Part shown: in pieces, positions 36,567 through 47,868 of the stretch
Position numbering within the stretch: position 1 is the stretch's first letter
How the letters are laid out: each line of letters begins with the position of its first letter
Origin: Pseudofabraea citricarpa
Taxonomy: Eukaryota; Ascomycota; Leotiomycetes; Helotiales; Dermateaceae
Assembly: GCA_029641185.1 (NCBI GenBank)
Contig: JAPWGK010000001.1
Coordinates: 136,501 to 200,500 of the forward strand
Reading direction: 5' to 3'
DNA: 64,000 nucleotides
Notes under the pieces: model-generated
Databases searched by the model: none
What the model saw: the letters and a program-made list of their open reading frames with translations, nothing else
What the model was told of the DNA's origin: nothing
Translations under genes and position numbers: made by a program

Positions 36567-37924
36567 TCACTTCTCCCACGACGAGCCTATTCCGACGTAC
36601 TTGAACCAGTTCGGCCGGCAATCTTCCTTCATGAGCCAGGCCTCGCCGTCGGTGAAGCGCCCCGCTTGGCAGCCTTTGCATTTCGGCGAGTTTGGGCAGT
36701 TGAAGTAGGGGATGTGCTGGTAGCCGATATCACGGAACCTGGTGACTCCACGTTAGTTTTTCCTCGAGCCAGGAACATTGACTTGAACTTACCAGTGAAC
36801 CTTGCTGGAATCTTCAAAGAGCCCTAGCGCGATACTGTGGACTGGCGCATCTCCCCACCTCTCGTAGAAGAACCCCCCTGCGCGGTCCAGGTGGTTGAAG
36901 TAGTCCTCGTATGCTTGGCTGCGCCAGAAATTCATGTCTGCGATCTCGAAATTGCTCCAGAAATGGCAGGTCGAGTAGCCGTTGGCATTCTTGTTGTGCT
37001 CGGGTCTCCTGGCGCTGTCGGTGAGCCAGTTCATGGCGTTTCCTTCGTGGATGTACTCCGGGTGCTGGGCCAGGAACTTCATCGTCTCGGGCCACAGCGT
37101 GGGGATCGACTGCGGCGCATCGTACAGGTTGATGGTGAAGCCGTACGTCTTGTTGTGGTCGGCCATGAAGCGGAACACATCATAATCCACGTCGCAGAAG
37201 AAGTGCACCTTGGGCTCCACACGCCAGTAGAATTGCGTGTTTGCGAGAGCTGGGTGCTTGTAGAAGAGCCCACTGTTCCAACGACACATCTGATGGTACG
37301 AAACCATGTTGCCGTATTGAATGTCCTGCTCCTTCAGTATCTTGCCTGATTCCTCGAATAGCTCCTTGTCGATCCACGATGGTACCTCCCAGTGCTCCTT
37401 TGGAATTAATTCTAGCACGGTATCAGTTTTGCCCATCATCATCATCATCATCCACAAATTCATGCTCACCATATCTGCACTCTGCCTTCGTCTCTGCCTG
37501 TGTCTTCTTCTTGAACTCCTCAGTAAACTCCTCGTCGTTAAAGAAGGTCCATGGGTAGTTGAACTTGGAGTTCCACGTCCGCTCGAGATCTCGCATGGCC
37601 TGGATCATGCCAGGTAATTCTGAGTTGCGCACCAGCGACAGGAGGGTCGCATTGATCCGCGGTGAGTTGGGATTATCAGGCTCGTAGCCTTCGCTCGCTC
37701 GCCATAACACGCCTTCAGGTTCGCCCGATGCTATAGTCCAGTTAGCCCATGATGCAGGTGACAAAAAGAGTAGAGCAGGCGCGCGTACGGTCGAGTTGGG
37801 GATCTCGGTCAGGGACACCTCTCGAAGACGTCGTAGCGTTCTGGCCGAAGATCTGATAGAGGAAGAAAACCCATAAACCCACTGCCAGCAATGCCAGCAC
37901 GCGGATGGGTCGTGCTATGGCCAT
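36567..37924 (-). CDS. kre2: GT15 alpha-1,2-mannosyltransferase (KRE2/MNT1 family)
   Basis: Four exons: 37924-37789, 37730-37470, 37411-36793, 36738-36567; phases match and give 395 residues, typical for the family. It is a type II Golgi membrane protein: a short basic start (MAIARPIR), one membrane anchor (VLALLAVGLWVFFLYQIF) and a lumenal catalytic domain. It should add alpha-1,2-mannose from GDP-mannose to O- and N-linked glycans of wall proteins. Signature segments are WRVEPKVHFFCDVDYD with its acidic metal-binding stretch, YGFTINLYDAPQSIPTLW, and CHFWSNFEIADM with the conserved Glu. The C-terminus ends in IGSSWEK. It shares a 340-base promoter region with the divergent gamma-tubulin complex gene. 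Confidence 0.95.
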
Positions 37925-38264
37925 GGTTGGGTATCGGGTGCGGTATGTTGTATGCTGGAGGGAAAGGCGAGATTCAGAGAAGCAGAATTAAAACATTGGC
38001 CGCGTAAGGTAACGTAACGAACGAAGGTATGCTATCTCGTTGAATCACTGACCTCCTGGCTCTTTGTCCCTTAGGTTTCCCCTATCTCGCATGATTGGCG
38101 GCAGATTGCGCTTGGGCTTCTGGCCTTCGAGCCTTCGACACGTCGTCGCCTGGATCGCCAGGCAAAAGTCAATCTATCGCGTCTCCCCAACATCCTCCGC
38201 GCGTCGACTTCAGATGAACCGACGCATATCATGCTGAGAACCCCGGAACGGACCTCTCGACGTG
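37925..38264. other. Short bidirectional promoter region, kre2 / gamma-tubulin complex gene
   Basis: 340 bases between two start codons, so both core promoters must lie here or overlap. I see no clear TATA box. Confidence 0.5.
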
Positions 38265-41075
38265 ATGGCGCACGTTGCAAAGCTCGGGGCTTTGACAGAT
38301 GAACTCATCACTCTTCTAACGTCAACCTCCCCCAAGGTAGGCTCTCCTGAGAGTCCCCGTTCGAGTGCTGCAGCAGGTCTAACTCGACGGAACCCTCTGT
38401 AGAACGATGCTGGCAGATTCAATATTCATCGGGAGTCGGCCCTGCGGAAGCTGCGATACGGAAACTACCCCCGAACAAACCAATTTGATATCGCGAGTCG
38501 GTTTGAAGGCTTGGATGAGAAGTTCCGAGTCTACGATGAAGACCCATTGGCAGATGCTCTCAAGGAGCGAGTCGAACGGGTCTTGGAGGAATCTGCAAAG
38601 TGGACTCCTGAGATCCTACACCTGCTGTTGGAACTTTCCGACAAACCCGTCTCGAAATCGAATCTCGAAGACCTTGATCGTTTGAAAGAGCCAGAACCTG
38701 ACCCTGGGCCAACTCTGAAATGGAAGGATATTGTTGCCGAAGATCCCTTACTACGAGAGAAAAGTGTCTGGCGAAATGTCGACTTTGGTGCCGAGAGTTC
38801 TGAGGAAGACGACGAGTTTCAAGACAGCAGGTCGGATATATCTGATGCTACTGGCACCACTGTTCTCTCCAGCGTGGAAGAAGAATCAAGTAGGAGAGCT
38901 GGGGATTATGTCGTCCGTACAGATGGTAAGGAAGATCTAGAAGATCTGAGAAAAGCCCAATTTTGGCAGCACACAACGTACCTGGAATCAAGACCAGGGA
39001 CAACCATTACAGAACAACAAGCTATACGAGAAGTATTATTTATGCTACGAGGCTTTCCAACCTCCCTATTCGACAGCGATGGTAGTACAGCAGGGATTAC
39101 ACCTTCCAAAAAATACTCCATAAAACATGCATCTGTTGAGGCCTTTCAGAAACTCACTCTGGATCTCGCTCACCAGGGTTCCTTGATTGCAGTTCTCCGA
39201 TCTTGGACAAAACAACCTCAAAACATCCCCTTACTCCAGGCATTCCAACATTCGTTGTCAGAACGGGTACGGAAGCTTGACGACTTCTTCTCGGAGATAG
39301 AGCAACGGTTTGTGGCTCCAACTGATGACGTTGTAGTCAGCTTAATTAGTCTCCAAGCTGAAGTAGGAAAATATGCGCGCCCGTTACAGAAACTCGCTGG
39401 AATTGTCAGGCGATTACAGTCTGAACCGTATGCACATGCTTTCCGATCATTAGAATTGCTCTATGACGAGACATGTACATTGCAGATGGCTGGAGACGAT
39501 GAGAATTACAGATTTATTGGAGAGATTTTCTTTGAGTGCTTTCAAGTCTACTTACGTCCCATTCGAAAATGGATGGAGGAAGGAGAATTGCAAAGTAGCG
39601 ACAAGGTTTTTTTCGTGTCCGAAACACAAAGCGATGTTGCGCTGGCCTCACTCTGGGAATCTCGATTTAAGCTTCGCAAGACTCAAGCTGGTGTGCTTCA
39701 TGCTCCAAAGTTCCTCAAGGCAGCTGCCAGCAAGATCTTCACAACTGGTAAAAGTGTTGTGGTTCTGAAGCATCTTAATCAGTTCAAGTCTTTGCAAGCA
39801 ACACGATCAAATTTCGAGCCAACTCTTGATTTCGATTCTGTATGCAATCCTGCCCTTCTGTCACTGGCACCATTTCCTGAGCTCTTTGATATCGCCTTCG
39901 ATGCTTGGATTCAGAGCAAACATCATTTTGCCTCTATAACACTCAGGAAGACCTTGTTTGATTCTTGTGGTCTACACTCTTCACTAGACGCACTGTCACA
40001 CCTGTATTTCTTGTCGGATGGTGCCGCATCCTCTTTCTTTTCCTCGTCGATCTTCGACAAGCTGGATACTCTAGACAAGTCTTGGAACGATCGCTTCACC
40101 ATCTCTTCAATTTTACAATCCACGATCGGTGCGGATAAATCCATCTCAAACTCTCGTGTCCGAGCAATTACTCTCCAAATCCCAAGAAAATATGAAGAGA
40201 TGAGCCGTTGCAGGAGGACTGTCAAGACACTTGCATGTATTGAGGTCAAATACGCGCTCCCATGGCCGATCTTGATAATTACAAAATCTTCAGCGCCATC
40301 ATACCAGAAGCTCTTCACCTTTCTCCTTCAGATTCGAAGAAGTTCTCATATCCTTACGCGGTCCCGGCTGATTTCCGACCCTTTACTCAAAGCTGGCAGT
40401 ATCACAGAACGATCATTGTACTATTCTCTCCGTTGTCGGTTGTTGTGGTTTACTCAAATCCTTTACCACTACCTGACGATCCTTGTAATTGCGCCCAATA
40501 CCGAGGCGATGCATTCTAGCTTAAAGCGAGCTGAGGATGTTGATAGCATGATTAATGTCCATACGAGTTACATCAAATCTGTTATTGATCAAGCATTACT
40601 TGGCACAAAATTAGAGCTTATACAAAAGACAGTTCTCAACATCCTGGATCTGGCAATCAAGCTCGAGGATGCCCACGCTGCTAATGTAGCCGCGCAAATA
40701 GCTGCAGAGTCGGAACAGCAAGAGATGATGGATCTCTCATATGCTTCCCTGGGGCTGACACCTAGCAAGCGTGGTGCTACTTCCAGGCCTTTATTACGGC
40801 CAAAGGTACAGCTCGAGGATTCGAGCTCCGACGAAGATGATGAAGATCTTGATGTCGATCTAAGTATCATGACCACAGGAGTAGAAGAAGACGAAGAGAT
40901 GTCGTATGCTGAGAAATTGAGGAAGATGAAGGCCGAGTTTGATCGGCTGGTTAAATTCGTGGCTAGCGGATTGCGCGGTGTTGCTCGGGCTGGAGCTGCA
41001 CCGGAAAATGCGAAGGCGTGGGATGTTTTGGGTGAGATGTTGGAGTCGAGCACCGAGAAACAAGATAGCTATTAA
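38265..41075 (+). CDS. Gamma-tubulin complex component (Spc97/Spc98 family, GCP5/6-like)
   Basis: Exons 38265-38336 and 38403-41075, a 66-nt intron between them in phase 0, give 914 residues. The first exon (MAHVAKLGALTDELI..) is too short to be found as a stand-alone frame but fits in phase and reads smoothly into NDAGRFNIH. Gamma-tubulin complex proteins build the ring that nucleates microtubules at the spindle pole body. The N-terminal grip region runs to about residue 500; the C-terminal half has the typical segment KYALPWPILIITKSS with YQKLFTFLLQIRRSS. An acidic, Ser/Asp-rich patch is coded at about 40,800-40,900. Length and the long acidic N-terminal insert (EESSEEDDEF-like) suggest a GCP5- or GCP6-type subunit and not GCP2/3; that subtype is inference. 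Confidence 0.88.
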
Positions 41076-41816
41076 GCAATCCAAAAAGATTTTAATCTGG
41101 AGTCTGGGAAGATTAAAACGTGGTCCCGTGCCCATGCTCAAATGTACAACTCCACCTCGATTATGCTGCGCAGGAAAATATGTATCTACCTGGGTAGGCA
41201 CTGAAGTTAGGTTTAGCTATTTGTTTAGGTTGAATTGCCCAAGTTGCTATCGCAAGACCGGCCAATCCTGATCATGGAGCAAAAGCTCCGTTCGTCGCTT
41301 ACCGTTACTGAAGCGAAAGCAAAATTGATTGGGTGGAAGGGAAAGCTAATGCAAGGGCAAACCGAGCTACGTAATGCCCAAATCCGATTGTGATGCAATA
41401 GATATTTGGAAATGGCATGGCATGACAAACAGCTAATGCTTCCTGCTTGAGAGGCCCAAGGAAACGAAATACAGACATTAAACAAAGGTTAATACACACT
41501 CAGAGGGCGCCTAATCAAGTCCTTGCACAGATCTGGTTCTGTTATCATTCGCCAATAAAAAAACAACTGTTCTTACCTTCTCAATGGCGTCCAAATTGCG
41601 GTTCACTGCTTCACTGCGGAGTCAATGCCTCTCCGTAAGGCCACATGCACGACGCTTACCCTTCCAGTGATGTCACCTGCCTTCAACTTGGGTATTTGAA
41701 CCATCAACTGACTTTTTCACCACAGTAAACTCTTCATCAACACAACAACTTCCCCAACAACTTCCCTGCATCATCAACAACAACCAAGATCCAACTTCTC
41801 ATCAACCACTAGAATC
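41076..41816. other. Intergenic region before the SDR gene
   Basis: 3' flank of the gamma-tubulin gene and promoter of the SDR gene; CAACAACTTCC-type repeats lie in the presumed 5' leader (about 41,735-41,785). No gene seen. Confidence 0.5.
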
Positions 41817-42743
41817 ATGTCAGACTCAAACAAGAACTTCGAGCTCAGTGAGGTCTTCAATGTCAAGGGCAGAGTAAGCTACTTATTTATCTACAACCTT
41901 GATCCCAACTGACAACTTCAGGTCGCACTTATCACTGGTGGCGGTAGTGGTATTGGCTTAATGGCCACCCAAGCTCTCGCTGTCAACGGAGCAAAAGTCT
42001 ACATCGTAGGTCGCACCGAAGAGAAGCTCGAGAATGTCGTCAATGCACACGGCCAGAACATCTCTGGAGAGATCATCCCCATCGTCGCAGACATCACATC
42101 CAAGAGCGAGATCTCCCGCCTCGTCTGAGAGATCTCATCACGTGAAAAGTGTCTCTGCATCCTGATCAACAATGCCGGTATCTCAGGTTCCACACAGCAA
42201 GTTGAATCCAGCAGCGCCGAGGAGATGAAGAAGAACCTGTTCGACGACGAGAGCTCCACCTTCGATGATTGGTGCAACACATACCGCACCAACGTCCCAC
42301 AGCTCTTCTTCATGACAACCGCTTTCCTCCCTCTCCTCGCTAAGGCCACAGAGCTGCACCACGGATACTCTGGAACCGTCATCAACATTTCCTCCATCTC
42401 GGGACTCGTCCAATCTTCACAACACCACTTCGGATACAACGCCTCCAAGGCCGCGGCTATCCACCTCACAAAACTTCTCGCTGCCGAGACGGCTGAGAAC
42501 GGTGTCAAGGTTCGAATCAATAGCATTGCACCCGGTGTGTTCCCGAGCGAGATGACGGCGCAGGAGAGTGGCTCGGATCAGAAGAGTCATATTGAGAAGG
42601 ATAAGTATGCCAAGGTCCCTGCGAAGAGACCTGGTCAGGATCAGGATATGGCTGGTGCGATTTTGTTCGCGGCTACGAATCAGTACTTGAATGGTCAGAC
42701 GGTGGCGGTTGATGGTGGGTATCTTTTGCATGCTGGGCAGTAG
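41817..42743 (+). pseudogene. Short-chain dehydrogenase/reductase with one in-frame TGA
   Basis: Exons 41817-41873 and 41922-42743 (48-nt intron, GTAAGC..CAG) give 292 codons plus stop, the usual SDR length. The Rossmann signature TGGGSGIG lies at 24-31, NNAG at 102-105, a Ser-rich catalytic strand NISSISG, YNASK with the active-site Tyr and Lys, and the C-terminal sheet TVAVDGGYLLHAG. It should be an NAD(P)-dependent oxidoreductase of unknown substrate. The frame is broken by a single TGA at 42126-42128 (codon 88), within RLV-stop-EISSREK. No intron with GT..AG removes it and the frame is otherwise undisturbed. A C-to-T change in a CGA (Arg) codon would create exactly this stop. The alternatives are a sequencing error, a strain polymorphism or stop-codon readthrough; the intact remainder argues for a very recent event. 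Confidence 0.85.
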
Positions 42744-44264
42744 AATAGATGATGGTAGTAGAATAGTACTAGGCCAGCTGGCTATGGCATGTCCCTAAGA
42801 ATACCGTACTGTGGAGTTCTGGGCAAGAAAGGTGTAGAATTAAAACAACGTAAATAAATAATTTGGCCTTGCAAACAGCGCTCGGCTTTCAATTACACAA
42901 TCTATTGACCAAGTGTTTTCGTCTTGAGGTATCTACAAAGGAAGAATGTGATATTTATCTCCTTCTCATCTCTACAGTTTTTTCAGCTTGTGCCATCACT
43001 TACCATTGCACCTCAATAAACTATCGCCATTTAGATATTTTGAAGTTGTATTTAGATTATGTCCTGATATTACTAGTCCAGGTAAAATTTCAAGCCGTGT
43101 ATGAACAGAATCTCTGGTGATATCCAAACGAGATGTTTCAAAACATAATAAGCAGTCTGGGTATAGGATTCATAGCTCAGAATAGGTTGGTTGGACTTAA
43201 TACCGGTTGTACATGTTTTGCCGAAACCTTAACTTAGCGAGCAGATGTTTGCTCGCATAACCACTTGACTTCACTTGGGTTGTAAAGCAGAATTAAGTGA
43301 GTTTTGTACAAGTGATGAGGTTTCCTCTTGCTGGTTTTCATGCCTCTATTTTAGATTGCCTGACGGTGAGTGTACCTCGTATGCGAATTCCTAAGAACTG
43401 TCACAACAGAGGAGAATGGACGTCTGTGAAAAGCAAGTTCAAGTTTTCATTCAAGCATGCATTGAAGATGACTGCATAAGAGACTATTTTAAATTTGGCC
43501 TGCTACATATAGATATACAAGAATAATCAATTGCTGTCGCGATTGCCACTACTTTAACCATTAAAGATGTCAAGAGCCGTGGCAGATTAGAAAAGGCGGT
43601 GGAAATTAATAGACACACCTAGACCAATGAAAGAAAACCCAGCGTTGTGTCGAGGCTTGCAACGAATAATTCCTTTTGTCCAACATGTGAAGCAGGAAAG
43701 ATGACCGCATTGAGGGCAAGGCTCCGGCGGTCAGGCGGACAAATGACGCTATTTCTTGACCCTTTTCGTGGCTAATTCATCTTGAGTAACACACCAAAAC
43801 ATTTCCAAGCCAATGCGACTCCAGAAATTTAGACATCCAGTCCAACTTTCCATCCATTAGATGTATGCAGAGATAAGCCCCAGGCTAGCCATGACCCAGG
43901 CTACTGGTACTGCAAGCGAATCTTTAGCGGACTGCAACGGTTTGTCGAGCCTAGTTGGTGCCCTTTGAAAAGCACCGCCCTACTATTGCTGCCCAAAATC
44001 ATGGGGAGGTTGTATCACAACACAATATACCTCAGAAGAACGATAGGCCAATGTTAGCTTAATTATGGTTTAGTTCAAGTTCGCCTCGCCAACGTGGCTC
44101 CTACAAGCCCCATTGAACAATCCATGTTTAGCAACGTCCCTCCTTGTTCCTCGGACTTATAAGGCGAGCCCGAGTACAATGTGCTATTATAACCACCAAC
44201 AGTCACCAGATGACTCCGAGAATCTGTCACAGTGATCTTCGCATGATATCGCCTCAATTCTATT
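42744..44264. other. AT-rich intergenic region without a clear gene
   Basis: About 1.5 kb with only short open frames. The upstream exon or exons of the gene model at 44265 may lie at its right end (a splice-acceptor-like CTCAG falls at 44272), but I could not fit a first exon in phase. Confidence 0.4.
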
Positions 44265-45688
44265 ATGTTCTCAGGTTTTATTTCGAAGCAGGCGGGAAAG
44301 CAGCGAGACTCCCGACACGAGCCTCGTGGTCACCAAGATCGTCGCTCTGATCAAAACGATCGGCAAAACTTGGATCAAAAGCCTCACAGATCTTCCCGGA
44401 GTTCCACAAAGGCACAAAGCAAATCTGGTATGATCCATCGCCTTGCTTATTATCGTTTTATGAAACTAATCCTTCCAGGCCAGGATACCTACGAGGACAG
44501 GGCAGTTTACAATCCCAGGACCCTGGATCAAGGAGAAGGACAACAGGAAAGCCCGGCCGTAAAGATTCCCAATGTGTTCAATTTGGTATTGGCATTGCCA
44601 GAAACTAACGTGGAGCTCAAACTTAGGCATTGGGTGAAAATATTCAACGGCCTTACAGTACTGAGCCAACAAGACCTGTGAAAACTGTTAGCTCTCATGA
44701 CTCCAAGTCTGCGAAATATGCTAACAGAAAATTGTGAAGCCGCCGCCAGAGCCTCCGGAGGATTCAAAGCTCCTGGTTGAAGATATAAATCGCACAACGC
44801 AGCAATTGTCGCATCTTAGCACTCGGGATGATAAGTTTGATGATGATCCAAATTATATTTCATATTCCCGCTCTGAGAACTATCCAACAAACTGGCCAGA
44901 AGCGTACTCTCCCAGAAGTTATGACCCGCCAACAAATATCGAATTTCGTGACACAACCAGTGACACTCAGGAAGTGGGTCAAAGAAAAGCAAAATCCGTT
45001 GCAAGAGAATTACTGACTTTCATCAGCCATATACTGTCAAGATCAACAACAAAAAGATTCGGGCTGTCAAAGGGCCAGGATCTTACATTTCAATGGGTGG
45101 TCTCTCGCGACTAAATCTCTTAAATGAAGCCCTGTCAGTAGCACAGGACAATACCTTCGATTACCAGAATAACCCAGGCGTGACGCACCAAGTTTGGGTT
45201 GACATCGTATACGGGACAGTCAAGGCACAATCTGTGTGTTTGAAAGTTTTTGAAAGTATTTCGTATGCTAAAACAGACTTGATAATTGAGTCCAGTTTGA
45301 TGGACAAATTGCTTTGCTCGGCCTCTGAGAACTCAGCTACCAAAGGAGAATCAAGAGCGGACCACACTTCCAAATCCAGTTCATTACAATCCAACACTTC
45401 CAAGAGCCGTCAGGGAGGAAAACAAGGGAACCATCGAAACAGGCATTGATAGACGTGGACGATTTAACGGCTGCAGCGGTTGACAAATGTTTTATGATAT
45501 GTTGCGATTGCTGTTTGAAGTTTCATAGCACATGCATTATACACTGCACAAAATCCGGTATGTCGCAAGTCTTCATTTAATACCCTAGAGAAAACACCAT
45601 GGTTTTGCAGGTTTTCACGTTACAAGAGATACTTTCTGACTTTACAAATCCAAGGCTTACTACTCCAGAAAAACAGATTCGGCATTGA
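44265..45688 (+). CDS. Uncharacterised multi-exon gene with a Cys/His-rich C-terminus (tentative model)
   Basis: I do not recognise this protein. Seven pieces join in phase with acceptable GT..AG boundaries: 44265-44427, 44479-44558, 44627-44677, 44728-44973, 45027-45289, 45337-45557, 45627-45688, about 360 residues. The N-terminus is Arg/Ser/Gln-rich and looks disordered, followed by a Pro-rich segment (VKPPPEPPED), a segment that looks folded (PYTVKINNKKIRAVKG then YISMGGLSRLNLLNEAL), a hydrophobic strand-like stretch (HFQIQFITIQHF) and a cluster CFMICCDCCLKFHSTCIIHC that could bind zinc like a PHD or related finger, although the spacing is not canonical. Weak points: the true start may be upstream, exon 2 could end at 44585, the fifth donor is GTCCAG, and the last exon could start at 45611. 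Existence of a gene is likelier than the exact model. Confidence 0.45.
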
Positions 45689-46496
45689 ACGGTTGATGCG
45701 ATCAGCAGGAGAGGTCAGGCTCACTTATGCACGGCTGGTTGCATCTCTGGACCCTGAGGCGGGAGTAATGTATGGCAATTTCGCACGGCAGACCGCTGGT
45801 GAGGCTGATCGGAAGTCTTGCCTGAAACAGTTTCCTAGTAATTATCGAAGTTTGTGTCACATATGGCATCTTGCACTCTCGTTGCGCTGTCTGGGGAAAC
45901 TTTGCGAATCTGAGGCGTAGGGCAGGACCCGAGCGGGTAGCAGTGAGGCGGCGGCAAGGCGGATGGATGGAAAGGAGTTATCTTGGTAATTTTATTTTTT
46001 GCTCCATGCAGCTTGGGCCATTCCGCAAGATCCAAAGCAGGTCTTGAGACCCATTGAGACACTCATGCCAGAAAAGTTTCAATCCAATAAAATCCAATGG
46101 CATTTAACCTTTTATTCAACGACTGTAATGTTGAGCGCTGGGGGAGCCATGGAAGTTACTACTCCCACACCTACCAGCCCAATCGCCCGGAATATGACTG
46201 AGATCACAGTATGACCAGAGCTGCAGCCAGCCAAGGTTCGCAAGGATAAAATCCCTACATACCAACGAATAACACTCCGCTTGTGGGGTGTTGGCCCGGC
46301 TGAACGATAAGAGCAAATGATGCCCCCCGACATTTTGACAGCTTCTTAAAGGTGGTCACGTCGTCGGCACACTCAGTGAATCTTGGGCCGCAGTGCATTC
46401 TGAGCTGGCAGAATTGTTCAAAGGTGTTAAAAGATATCTGCTTCTGTAGTGAGTTCCTCTGAACCAAGGCGTTTGCATTTTCACCTGTCTTTAACC
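45689..46496. other. Intergenic region before the DUF6594 gene
   Basis: About 0.8 kb. A plus-strand frame at 45693-45920 continues the region after the preceding model but does not join it in phase. Nothing else seen. Confidence 0.45.
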
Positions 46497-47868
46497 ATGG
46501 CTGACACGAATGAGATAGAGCTTCTGCGACCGAGCGATGCCCACACTGCAGAGCCGCGTGTGCAAAACATCCTTAGAAGAAGCAGAAGTGCAACTCGGGT
46601 CACAAGCCCTGGAACGCCAGAAGCGGTATCCAATCAGGGCCTGTCTCCGGACCTACTCGAGGGATCGGGTGGTCAGCCACGGAAGGGCCGGCAAAAGAAT
46701 CGTATGTACATGTAAAATGAAATAAGATAATATAAGTGGTGCTAAGAATTTCAGGGAGGCATATCCTCCACAAAATGTTCGCACGTAACAGAACAGCTAT
46801 CAGGGATGATCGTGACAAGAGAATCATAAAAAAGAACTGTAAGGCAGATGATTACGAGCTCCCCTACTTGTTTTTGAGTGTCTATTCTCCTAATTTTTTA
46901 TATTGCAGTGGACCGATATCCTCGAGGTTATCCATGGCTCGCTGCATTCACCGATAGCGATGAGGATAGTGTCTTGTTTCGACGCTTTGGAACATTGCAT
47001 GCTCGATGTTTGTTGTACCTTGAAGTAGAGTTGACCGACTTAGAGGCAGAGCTAGACGAGCTCGACCGAGAAGACGGAGGACCAAAAGACGCGAAAGGCA
47101 ATGATGCACCAGATCGCTGGAAGATAGCTCACTCTATTCACTTGAAGAATGGAGCTAAAAATGAGAGGAGAAAAGAATTGATTGAGAAAATCAATCAGAA
47201 GCTCGAAGCATATGGTAGGCCTGCATCATAAGTCAGTAAGCTAAACTAACACTAGCAGACTCTCTCCTATTGAAGGACACTGAACTTCGAAAATTGCGGC
47301 GTCCTTCTCTTAGAGTTCATCGAAATTTCCTTGATACTATCTATACAGAGCAGCCTGTAGGTGTCAAGGACCAGCGCTTCATCTATCACCGGGACGACTT
47401 TGTAAGTTTACAGCAATACGAGGAGAGTTGGCTGGATGAGCTCATGCATCGAGTTGTTGCATTTTTCAGCAAGACGCCACTCAAGGTAAGTTGACATCGG
47501 CAGACTTTGTACCCCTTCAAACTGATTATCTTTGGTAGTATCTTGTCGTGTCGTCAGATGATGAATCCAAAACCGATGATCCCTACATCCATTATTATTC
47601 AGCCAGTCGACTGGGTGTCATTATCAAAATAATCATTGCCTTCTTCTCTACGGCTCTGCTACTTGTGCCCATATACTTGTTCACGACCCTTGATTGGTCG
47701 GCGAAAATGATGGCCTTTGTCACACTGATCTTTGCCTTTGTGTTCTGTGCAGCTGTGTCTACCTTCACCGAGGCAAAAAGACACGAAGTATTTGCAGCTA
47801 CCGCTGCATACTGTGCAGTGCTAGTTGTTTTCATAGGCAACCTTCAACAGAGACAGATGGACAAGTAA
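46497..47868 (+). CDS. DUF6594-family membrane protein
   Basis: Five exons: 46497-46701, 46755-46838, 46909-47214, 47259-47485, 47539-47868; phases match and give 383 residues. The family is abundant in Leotiomycetes and Sordariomycetes and has no known function. Layout: a polar N-terminus of about 95 residues, the family core starting RYPRGYPWLAAFTDSDEDSVLFRRF, a helical stretch LLYLEVELTDLEAELDELD likely to form a coiled coil, a second helical region, and three C-terminal membrane segments (around LGVIIKIIIAFFSTALLLV, MAFVTLIFAFVFCAAV and AATAAYCAVLVVFIG). The ATG at 46497 is the first Met that reads into the disordered start. The gene stands in gene-poor DNA. Confidence 0.88.

Noticed and set aside
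45693..45920. 75-codon frame after the Cys-rich gene model
   Set aside because: It does not join the preceding exons in phase by any GT..AG pair I could find, and shows no motif.
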